From the NCBI RefSeq assembly GCF_003205615.1, contig NZ_PYBV01000057.1:1-39070 (forward strand): a stretch of DNA of 39,070 nucleotides. The letters are read 5' to 3'. The notes beneath the pieces are model-generated. The model was given only the letters and a program-made list of their open reading frames with translations, ran no database searches and was not told where the DNA came from. Position 1 is the first letter of the stretch. The number at the start of each line of letters is the position of its first letter. Origin of the DNA: Micromonospora arborensis. GTDB taxonomy: Bacteria > Actinomycetota > Actinomycetes > Mycobacteriales > Micromonosporaceae. This document shows, piece after piece, positions 33,053-39,070 of this stretch. Position numbers and translations under genes: made by a program.

Positions 33053-33587
33053 GCGCGGCGAGGGGTCGCAGCGACCGTTCGATCTCCTCGGCGCAGCGTC
33101 GGAAGTCGGCGGCGGTGCCGCCGATCGGGTCCCGAAGGTCGTCCTCGTCCGGGGCGGCGGGTTGCAGCCGTCCCCGGGCCTGGGCGGCGGCGGCGACCGC
33201 CGCCCGCAACGGGTCGTCGGCCGACTCGGCGGGCGGCTCCGCCGCCGCCGCCAGCCGGCCGAACTGGTGCAGGGTGAACGTCCGGTGCAGGGCGCTCGGT
33301 GCCAGCGCGGTACAGACCGAGCGCTGGCGCCGCGTCGCGGTCAGCACGAGCGTCGCATCGACCAGGTACTCGGGCCGCAACCCTCGGGTCCGGAACGACG
33401 CCGCGTCCGCGCCGCTCTCGGCCACGACCTCCAGGGCGTACGGATGCATGCCCAGCCCGTCCATCGCGTCGGTGCCGGCGCTGGCCACGGTGACCGGCCG
33501 GTCGGCCAGCAGCCGGCGGGCCAGATGCTCGGCCATCGGCGACCGGCACAGGTTGGCGTGGCAGACGAACAACACGCGATCAGCCAT
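33033..33587 (-). CDS. Low-molecular-weight protein-tyrosine phosphatase
   Basis: 184 aa from ATG 33587 (GAGAGGGGC upstream). The catalytic P-loop FVCHANLCRSPMAE fits CX5RS with nucleophile Cys and Arg. The general-acid Asp is probably in APDEDDLRDPIGG (the D-P loop). It has a longer middle (about 110-140, Ala/Arg-rich) than the 150-aa standard. It is convergent with the tyrosine autokinase, overlapping it by 20 bases, so expression may be opposed. It should dephosphorylate the kinase's tyrosine cluster. Confidence 0.88.
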   Translation of the reverse strand: MADRVLFVCHANLCRSPMAEHLARRLLADRPVTVASAGTDAMDGLGMHPYALEVVAESGADAASFRTRGLRPEYLVDATLVLTATRRQRSVCTALAPSALHRTFTLHQFGRLAAAAEPPAESADDPLRAAVAAAAQARGRLQPAAPDEDDLRDPIGGTAADFRRCAEEIERSLRPLAALIGAAG

Positions 33588-33755
33588 CGGTGCCCCTCTC
33601 ATCGGTGCGGACGCGGGCGACCGCACCGCGAGGACGGTGCGTCGGTGCCGGCGGCCGCGCAGGGAGGGGTTGACGGCATCGTACGCGCGCCGTCCGCCCA
33701 TCGGTCAGGGTGCCGCGCCGGCCGATCTCGATCCGCAGTGGACGGGGGCGTACCA

Positions 33756-35003
33756 GTGAAGATCGGCATCCTGTCCTACCACTTTCCGCCCGAGCCCGCC
33801 TTCATCCCCGGCAGCCTCGCCGAGGAGTTGGCCGCGCGGGGGCACGAGGTTCGGGTGCTCACCGGATTTCCGGACTACCCCGGCGGCCACGTCTATCCCG
33901 GCTGGCGGCAGCGTTGGCACCACGAGACGCACAGCGAACGGCTGACCGTCCGACGGGTGCCCCGCTACCCCGGGGGCGCCACGTCCACCGGCGCCCGGAT
34001 GGCCAGCTACCTCTCGTTCGCCGGCAGCGCGACGATGGCCGCGCGCCGGTACTTCAGCGGCGTGGACGCGCTGTACGTCTTCCAGCTTCCAGCCACGACG
34101 TTCGCCGCCGCCGGGGTGCTCCGGCTGCTCGGGCAGGTGCCCGCGGTGCTGCACGTCCAGGACGTCTGGGCCCGGGACGGCACCGACGAGGCGGGCGAGG
34201 GGCGCTGGGTGGCGCGGATGGGCGGCGCGATGACCCGGATCTACCGGGCTGCCGCGCGGATCGCCGTCGCCGCGCCGTCGATGCGGGATCTGGTTGTCGC
34301 CGCCGGGGCCGACCCGGCCCGGGTCCGTCTGGTGCTGAACTGGACCGACGAGCGGATCTTCTACCCGGCGACGCCCGGCGCGGCGGCCCGCCAGTTGGTC
34401 CGCCGCGACGGTCGGTGCGTGGTGATGCACGCCGGCACCATCGGCCCACGGCAGGGGCTGGAGACCGCGGTCCGAGCGGCGGCGGCCCTGGATCGGACGA
34501 TGGATCTGGTCCTGGTCGGTTCGGGCGCGGCCGAGCGGCGGGTGCGGGGGCTCGCCGCCGAGTTGGGGGCGGACAACGTCCGCTTCGTGGAACGCCGGTC
34601 GCCTGTCGACATGCCCGAGCTGTACGCCGCCGCCGACTATCAGCTGATCATGTTGCGCGACCTTCCGGAGCTGCGGGGCATGGTGCCCGGCAAACTCCAG
34701 GCCGCGCTCTCCTGTGCCGCCCCGGTGGTGGCGTCGGCCGGCGGGGACACGACCGAACTGGTCGAACGAGCCAGGGCAGGGCTGTCCTGCCCACCGGGGG
34801 ACTGGGCCGCGCTGGCCGACCGGTTCTGGTTGGCCGCCACCATTCCTCCGCCGACCCGTACCGAGATGGGCCGCCGGGGGCGGGCGGCGTACCTGCGGGA
34901 GATGTCGCTGCCCGCCGGGGTGGACCGGATCGAGCGGCTGCTGCAGGAGGCGGCGGGGCGGGTGGCAGAGCCGGCGGCTGAACCGCGAAGGAAACTCGCT
35001 TAA
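33756..35003 (+). CDS. Family 4 glycosyltransferase
   Basis: 415 aa with a GT-B fold. The N-terminal half starts MKIGILSYHFPPEPAFIPGSLAEELAARGH, as in WbuB-like transferases. The C-terminal donor domain has VVMHAGTIGPRQGLETAVRAA, LVLVGSGAAERRV, RSPVDMPELYAAADYQLIMLRD and the acidic GKLQAALSCAAPVVAS segment. GTG 33756 has GGGGG ten bases upstream. Such enzymes move a sugar from a nucleotide donor onto a lipid-linked glycan. It fits a surface polysaccharide locus with the kinase; the sugar is unknown. Confidence 0.88.
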   Translation: MKIGILSYHFPPEPAFIPGSLAEELAARGHEVRVLTGFPDYPGGHVYPGWRQRWHHETHSERLTVRRVPRYPGGATSTGARMASYLSFAGSATMAARRYFSGVDALYVFQLPATTFAAAGVLRLLGQVPAVLHVQDVWARDGTDEAGEGRWVARMGGAMTRIYRAAARIAVAAPSMRDLVVAAGADPARVRLVLNWTDERIFYPATPGAAARQLVRRDGRCVVMHAGTIGPRQGLETAVRAAAALDRTMDLVLVGSGAAERRVRGLAAELGADNVRFVERRSPVDMPELYAAADYQLIMLRDLPELRGMVPGKLQAALSCAAPVVASAGGDTTELVERARAGLSCPPGDWAALADRFWLAATIPPPTRTEMGRRGRAAYLREMSLPAGVDRIERLLQEAAGRVAEPAAEPRRKLA

Positions 35004-35032
35004 AGGACGCTAGGCGCAATAACGGTACGAAG

Positions 35033-35063
35033 TTCCCTGACACGTGCTAAGAACGTCAGGGAA
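35033..35063 (+). other. Hairpin upstream of the DUF4012 gene
   Basis: TTCCCTGAC (35033-35041) pairs perfectly with GTCAGGGAA (35055-35063) across a 13-base loop, in an AT-richer gap of 97 bases. It may end the glycosyltransferase transcript or be an operator for the next gene. There is no U tract. Confidence 0.45.
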
Positions 35064-35100
35064 TCGACCTTCTGTCCGGTTCCGTGAACGGGAGTGTGGT

Positions 35101-36885
35101 GTGACGGAGAGCGAACGACCGACCCGGCGACGGAGCCGGTCCCGACGTCGTCGGCGTGCCCGACTGCGACGGGCCCTTCTGGGCGCCCTGGTGGTCGGCT
35201 CGCTGCTGCTGGCGACCGGCGGGTGGATCGGCTTCCGCGGCTGGCAAGCGCGTGCTCACCTGCTCAACGCCGCCGGCCTGGCCCGGGAGTTGAGCGCCCA
35301 GGTGGTCGGCGGGGACACCGACCGCGCCCTGCGGACGCTCGCCGCACTGCAGGAGCAGTCCGGTGCGGCCCGGGCGGCGACCGCCGATCCAAGTTGGCGG
35401 TTCGGCCGGCGTACGCCGATCGCCGGCGACGATCTCGACGCCGTCCGCCGGATCGCCGTCGCCATCGACGAACTGGCCCGGCAGGCGTTCCCGACTCTGC
35501 TTCGGACGGATCTGACCAGCCTGGTGCCGGCCGGCGGTCGGGTGAATCTCACTCGGCTCACCGCTGTCTCCGCCGAGCTGACCCAGGTGGACGAGTCGGT
35601 GCAGCGGACGCGCAAGGACCTGGCGGCGGTGCCGGCCGACAGTCTCGTCAGCCAGATTCGGCAGGCGTTGACCGACCTGCGCGCCGAGATTGACCGGCTG
35701 GCCAGCCTGACCGCGGCCGCCGACCAGGGGGCCCGCCTGCTGCCGCCGCTGCTCGGCGCGAACGGACCGCGACGGTACCTGCTGGTCTCGCAGAACCTGG
35801 CCGAGCTGCGCGCCACCGGAGGCATGTTCGGCGCGTACGCGATGCTGGAGGCGGAGAACGGCGCGGTGAAGATGGGCAAGCAGGGCAGCAGTGCCTCGCT
35901 CGGCCGGTTCACCCCGGCGCTGAAGGTGCCCGGCGAGATCCGGGCGATCTGGACCGACCTGCCCGGCATCTATCCCGCCGACGTCAATCTGTCCCCGCAC
36001 TTCCCGAGCGCCGCCGCGCTGTACCGCGAGATGTTCCGCCGCTCAACGGGCACCACCGTCGACGGCGTCCTCGCCGTCGACCCGGTGGTGCTGTCCTACC
36101 TGCTCAAAGCGACCGGTCCGGTGCTGGTGCCCGGTGGTGTCCCGCTGGCGAGCGACAAGGTCGTGCAGACGCTGCTCAACGACAGCTACCAGCGGCTCAA
36201 CGTCAAGCAGCAGGACGACTTCTTCGCGGCGTCGGCCGCTTCGGTGTTCGACGCGTTCTTCAAGAAGAATGTCAACCCGCGAGTGTTGTTGTCCGCATTC
36301 GACCGTGCTATCACCGAACGTCGCATATTGTTCTGGAGTGCCCGACCTGAGGAACAGCGGACATTCGGCGAGAGCCGGATGGCCGGGACGCTTCCGGAAC
36401 AGGACACCGTGCCAACTGTCGGCGTGTTCCTCAACGACGGCAGCGGCGCGAAGCTCGGCTACTACCTGCGGCCGACGGCGAACCTGACAGTCGGCGAATG
36501 CCGGCCCGACGGTCGCCGCGAGCTCCGGCTGCGGGTGACCATCCGCTCGACGGCGCCGAAGTCCGGACTTAGCGAATCCGTCCTCGGCCTCGGTCTGGCT
36601 GGTGACCCGTACACCGCTCGCACCTTGGTGTCGATCTTCAGCCCCGCTGGTGGCGCGGTGGTCGAGGCCCGGCTCAACGGGGTCGAGACGGCGCTTGGCA
36701 GCGGCACCGAACGCCGCCGGCACGTGGCGACCACCAGCGTCGACGTCGGCCCCGGCGCCGAGAAGGTGCTGGAGGCCACCGTCCTGACGGCCAAGACCGG
36801 CGTCGGGCAGGCCGAGCTGTGGCTCACCCCCACCGCCAACCCCTGGACCACCCAAGTTCATTCCGCACCAAGCTGTGACCAGTAG
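35101..36885 (+). CDS. DUF4012 membrane-anchored exported protein
   Basis: 594 aa from GTG 35101, with GGGAG six bases upstream. There is a very Arg-rich cytoplasmic start (residues 5-27), one membrane helix (ALLGALVVGSLLLATGGWIGF), a helical region to about 195, and then the DUF4012 domain. That domain has LLPPLLGANGPRRYLLVSQNLAELRATGGMFGAYAML, then GVLAVDPVVLSYLLKATGPV. The domain is distantly like LytR-CpsA-Psr-associated proteins in polysaccharide loci, but its activity is unknown. The C-terminal 150 residues are beta-rich. It is followed 13 bases later by the LPXTG protein gene. Confidence 0.85.
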   Translation: MTESERPTRRRSRSRRRRRARLRRALLGALVVGSLLLATGGWIGFRGWQARAHLLNAAGLARELSAQVVGGDTDRALRTLAALQEQSGAARAATADPSWRFGRRTPIAGDDLDAVRRIAVAIDELARQAFPTLLRTDLTSLVPAGGRVNLTRLTAVSAELTQVDESVQRTRKDLAAVPADSLVSQIRQALTDLRAEIDRLASLTAAADQGARLLPPLLGANGPRRYLLVSQNLAELRATGGMFGAYAMLEAENGAVKMGKQGSSASLGRFTPALKVPGEIRAIWTDLPGIYPADVNLSPHFPSAAALYREMFRRSTGTTVDGVLAVDPVVLSYLLKATGPVLVPGGVPLASDKVVQTLLNDSYQRLNVKQQDDFFAASAASVFDAFFKKNVNPRVLLSAFDRAITERRILFWSARPEEQRTFGESRMAGTLPEQDTVPTVGVFLNDGSGAKLGYYLRPTANLTVGECRPDGRRELRLRVTIRSTAPKSGLSESVLGLGLAGDPYTARTLVSIFSPAGGAVVEARLNGVETALGSGTERRRHVATTSVDVGPGAEKVLEATVLTAKTGVGQAELWLTPTANPWTTQVHSAPSCDQ

Positions 36886-36898
36886 GAGGGAACCAATC

Positions 36899-37528
36899 AT
36901 GCGGCTATCCCGCATCATCATGGCGCTCACGGTCGGCCTGGCCGTGGTGGCCGTGCCGACGGCAGCGGGGGCGGCACAGCCGCAGCCGGCGCCCAGCGCG
37001 ACGACCGACCCGCCCCAGCCGCCGCCGTACACGCCGGCCAACCCGTCGCTCACCGTCAACCGGCCGACGATCTTCATCGGTGAGACCGTCATCCTGACCG
37101 GCACCGGCTTCGGTCCGAACGAGACTGTCGACATCGTGGTGACGGTGGCCCCGTTCGCTGCTCCGGCCGGCGGTCAGGCTCCCGCTCGCCGTAGCGACGG
37201 CAGCACCGTGGCCATGGCCCCGGTGGCCTACCAGGCCAGCGCGCCACTGAACTTCACTGTGGAAACCAACGCCCAGGGTGGCTTCACCAAGCACTACAAG
37301 CCGTCGGTGACGGGTCTGCTGACCTTCACCGCCACCGGCCGGGAGTCCGGCCGTACCGCCAGCACGGAACTGCGGGTGCTGCACAAGAAGCAGCCGCTGC
37401 CCGTCACCGGTGACAGCATCGGTACACCCATGAAGCTCGGCGGTGGCCTGGTCGGCGCCGGAGCGGTCATGCTGCTGCTGACCCTGGCCTGGCGTCGCCG
37501 CCAGCGCCTCGGTGGCGCTGCGCACTAA
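36899..37528 (+). CDS. LPXTG cell-wall-anchored surface protein
   Basis: 209 aa. A signal peptide (LSRIIMALTVGLAVVAVPTAAGA) precedes a Pro-rich stretch and an Ig/IPT-like beta domain (PTIFIGETVILTGTGFGPNETV, about 57-160). The end is a complete sortase signal: LPVTG, a hydrophobic segment (GGGLVGAGAVMLLLTLAW) and RRRQR. It should be cut at Thr-Gly and joined to peptidoglycan by a class E-like sortase; no sortase is in the window. GGAGGG lies before ATG 36899. It is in operon with DUF4012 and followed by a strong terminator. Confidence 0.88.
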   Translation: MRLSRIIMALTVGLAVVAVPTAAGAAQPQPAPSATTDPPQPPPYTPANPSLTVNRPTIFIGETVILTGTGFGPNETVDIVVTVAPFAAPAGGQAPARRSDGSTVAMAPVAYQASAPLNFTVETNAQGGFTKHYKPSVTGLLTFTATGRESGRTASTELRVLHKKQPLPVTGDSIGTPMKLGGGLVGAGAVMLLLTLAWRRRQRLGGAAH

Positions 37529-37560
37529 CACCACTGGGCAGTGCCCGGATCGCACAGAAG

Positions 37561-37594
37561 CTGGCGCCCGTCGGAACACTCCGACGGGCGCCAG
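37561..37594 (+). terminator. Terminator of the surface-polysaccharide locus
   Basis: CTGGCGCCCGTCGG (37561-37574) and CCGACGGGCGCCAG (37581-37594) form a perfect 14-bp stem with a 6-base loop, followed by CCTGTCTTGTCC. It lies 32 bases after the LPXTG gene stop. Confidence 0.9.
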
Positions 37595-37773
37595 CCTGTC
37601 TTGTCCGGTTTCCGCCCGCATCTCCAAGCGGACCCCCTCCCGTCACCGACCCCAGCCCGATCCACCAGGCTGCGCCGAATCACCCGGGCCCTGGAGCTGA
37701 TGGGTGAGCTTGTGCCGACCGACTCCCACCTGAACTCAGCGCGGAAGCATGCACCCACCCGGCAGCCGCGTAC

Positions 37774-37866
37774 GGCGTCGAGGTGGCGGTCCACGCCGGA
37801 GGGGGCGGCAAGCCTGGTGTGGCGTCGAGGTGGCGGTCCGGGCTGGAGGGGGCGGCGAGGGCCGGG
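37774..37866 (+). repeat. Direct tandem repeat, period 47
   Basis: GGCGTCGAGGTGGCGGTCC starts at 37774 and again at 37821; both copies end in GGAGGGGGCGGC. The middles differ (ACGCC versus GGGCT), so copies have drifted. Confidence 0.75.
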
Positions 37867-37890
37867 TCTGACCAGCGAGGCGCGGCGCGT

Positions 37891-38091
37891 GATCGACTCC
37901 AGATCGGCGACGTTGCGGTCTTCCGGGGCGCGGTTTACCGCAACGCGTGGGGCACTCAGGCCCCGGAGGGGTTTATGTCCGCCTTTGGTGCACCGCCGTG
38001 AGGCGCGGTGATCATGATCGACACGAGGTCGCCGATGTGGGGGTTTCGCGCGCCGTGGATGCCCCCAGATCGGCGATGTGGAGTGGATCAT
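37891..38091. repeat. Scattered GATCGAC...TCGGCGATGT elements (three copies)
   Basis: Two 23-base copies, 37891-37913 and 38016-38038, agree at 18 positions (GATCGAC-N3-AG-TCG-CGA-GT). A third partial copy, CAGATCGGCGATGTGGAG, starts at 38066. They look like a decayed short interspersed element. A weak inverted pairing (TGGGGG...CCCCCA) connects the last two. Confidence 0.55.
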
Positions 38092-38190
38092 CCCCGAGAG
38101 TGCAGGCCGAGGTCCGACACGGCACCCCCGCTGGGGCGACGTGTCCGTTATGGGGGTCTTTGCCCTGTGGTCGGTGGCACCCGTGGCCCG

Positions 38191-38650
38191 GAATCATGGC
38201 CGGGCCGGGGTCGTTACACACCCTGACGATCGCAGCACCACCGGCCGGCCCCGTGCGTTGGGGTGCTGGTCGCGGGGTTGGAATGCCGACCCCCACCGGG
38301 TCGTTGTGATCCCCACGATCGACCGCCCGGCCGCCGCCTCGACGAGGTGCTGATGGACGGGCCACCCCCGGAATGACCCCGGCCCCCGGGTCGTTACACA
38401 CAGACCCGGAGCCCACAAGCCCCCGCAGGTGAGCGCCGCACCGGGCACCACAAGCCCTCCGTTCGTGAGTCGCCCCGGGAATCGCCCCGGCCCCCGGGTC
38501 GTTACACACCGACCCGCCGCCACAAGCCCCCGCTCGTGGCCCACCCCGGGGAATGACCCCGGACCGCGGGTCGTTACACCTGGACCCCGGCGCCACAAGC
38601 CCCCGCTTGCAGGCCGCCGCCCCCGGCGCACGAGCCCCCCGCTTGTAGGC
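38191..38650. repeat. Array of two short elements (A, about 29 bp; B, about 24 bp) with regular phasing
   Basis: Element A, GAATGACCCCGGCCCCCGGG followed by TCGTTACAC, starts at 38191, 38281 (decayed), 38371, 38479 and 38551. The gaps are 90, 90, 108 and 72 bases. Element B, CACAAGCCCCCGCTTGTGG-like, starts at 38414, 38449, 38521, 38594 and 38629; its ends are complementary, so each copy can fold (ACAAGC/GCTTGT). A and B alternate as A-B-B-A-B-A-B-B in the last 280 bases. It ends about 115 bases before the secreted-protein start. It is not a CRISPR array: spacers are themselves repeats. Confidence 0.75.
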
Positions 38651-38762
38651 GCCGACCCCTTTCAGACTTTTCCCCGTTAGTGCAGCGCCCGGACGAGGTG
38701 CTCACACCGGCACGCCTTCCCCCTGGTGTGTGGGTGTCCTTACCCCCGAAGGAGCTACCCCC

Positions 38763-39070
38763 ATGAACACGATCATGCGTAAGAGTGTCCTGTCCGTTGC
38801 TGGTCTCGCGTTCGCCGGTGGTGTCTTCGCCGGTCCGATCGCCGCCCACGCCAACCCGGCCGACGCCAAGCCCGCCGCCGTCGCGGTGCAGGCTGACAAG
38901 CCGGACACCGCCAAGCTGATCCCGCACGGCACCCAGGGCGACCAGTCCCACATCACCCTCAACGACGAGCAGATCGGCAACGCCAAGGCGATCATCGCCG
39001 CCACGAAGAAGGCCGGCCTGCCCGAGCGGGCCGCGGTCATCTCCATCGCCACGAGCCTGCAGGAGTCGAA
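38763..39070 (+). CDS. Secreted cell-wall-hydrolase-type protein, N-terminal part (cut by window end)
   Basis: ATG 38763 follows GAAGGAG. The visible 102 residues contain a signal peptide (MRKSVLSVAGLAFAGGVFAGPIAAHA, cleavage near residue 30) and a low-complexity stretch. The segment NDEQIGNAKAIIAATKKAGLPERAAVISIATSLQES follows, seen in two blocks here as NDEQIGNAKAIIAATKKAG and LPERAAVISIATSLQES. This AI-A-GL-R-AV-IA-ATALQES pattern is one I recall from actinobacterial M23/NlpC-type and transglycosylase-like cell-wall proteins; the Glu in QES would be the lytic residue in the latter. The catalytic part lies outside the window, so class is undecided. Confidence 0.65.
   Translation, partial: MNTIMRKSVLSVAGLAFAGGVFAGPIAAHANPADAKPAAVAVQADKPDTAKLIPHGTQGDQSHITLNDEQIGNAKAIIAATKKAGLPERAAVISIATSLQES

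Larger units (their letters stand above)
37595..38762. other. Repeat-rich non-coding region
   Basis: About 1,170 bases with no convincing gene. Frames on both strands are open by base composition alone, lack ribosome sites and run through repeats. It contains the 47-bp direct repeat, the AGATCGGCGATGT-type elements and the 38191-38650 array, listed separately. The last 60 bases carry the GGAG ribosome site of the next gene; no clear promoter was found. Confidence 0.6.

Noticed and set aside
38012..38596. Minus-strand 194-codon frame with repeated CNDPGxGxIPG
   Set aside because: The repeats are in frame, but the frame is made of the intergenic A/B array, has no ribosome site or recognisable domain, and the plus strand is equally open (GNDPGPRVVT repeats).
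38191..38650. CRISPR array
   Set aside because: The units are GC-rich, diverged and separated by other repeats instead of unique spacers, and no cas genes are present.

Overview
The window is very GC-rich chromosomal DNA from an actinomycete, most likely a Micromonospora-like member of the Micromonosporaceae. This is inferred from strong third-position GC, GTG starts with GGAGG-type ribosome binding sites, the ergothioneine operon, a two-gene lasso B1/B2 arrangement, and short intergenic repeats of a style I remember from that group. No database search was possible; the genus is an inference.

Layout. 1-4048: the end of a cytochrome P450, a PEP-mutase/isocitrate-lyase-family enzyme, a protein with an M15-peptidase-like zinc motif, and a glutamine-dependent asparagine-synthetase homologue. 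4049-7072: a promoter, a possibly structured leader, a large secreted Fn3/Ig-like protein and its terminator. 7117-12493: a lasso-peptide gene cluster. It has an HPr-kinase-like gene facing a minus-strand set: nucleotidyltransferase, B2 protease, a 51-codon precursor gene, a two-gene ABC exporter, a cyclase reduced to its synthetase domain, and the B1 recognition protein. 12763-18504: an ArsB/SLC13-type permease, a secreted LVIVD-repeat protein divergent from a DUF305 protein, and a NarL-type two-component system. 18687-23415: a nucleotide-sugar dehydrogenase, a Ser/Thr kinase, an ECF sigma factor and its probable membrane partner. 23490-28071: egtA, egtB, egtC and egtD (ergothioneine). 28126-29801: a yybP-ykoY-type manganese riboswitch ahead of a UPF0016/GDT1-type exporter, then three small proteins. 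29910-31265: nhaA. 31589-37528: a cell-surface polysaccharide-type locus (tyrosine autokinase, low-molecular-weight phosphatase, glycosyltransferase, DUF4012 protein, LPXTG protein) closed by a strong terminator. 37595-38762: about 1.2 kb of repeat-rich non-coding DNA before the start of a secreted cell-wall-type protein cut by the window end.

The most distinctive system is the lasso cluster. The proposed core peptide (GGTVGPDDGLGGGGDGSI) is unusually glycine-rich. It is accompanied by both a kinase and a nucleotidyltransferase, so a phosphorylated and perhaps further decorated product is plausible. The cyclase lacks the N-terminal amidotransferase-like domain found in typical family members. 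Other points worth following up are the M15-like protein beside the asparagine synthetase homologue, the leader at 4159-4299, the 85-bp palindrome at 14114-14198, the direct repeat between egtA and egtB, and the phased repeat array at 38191-38650.
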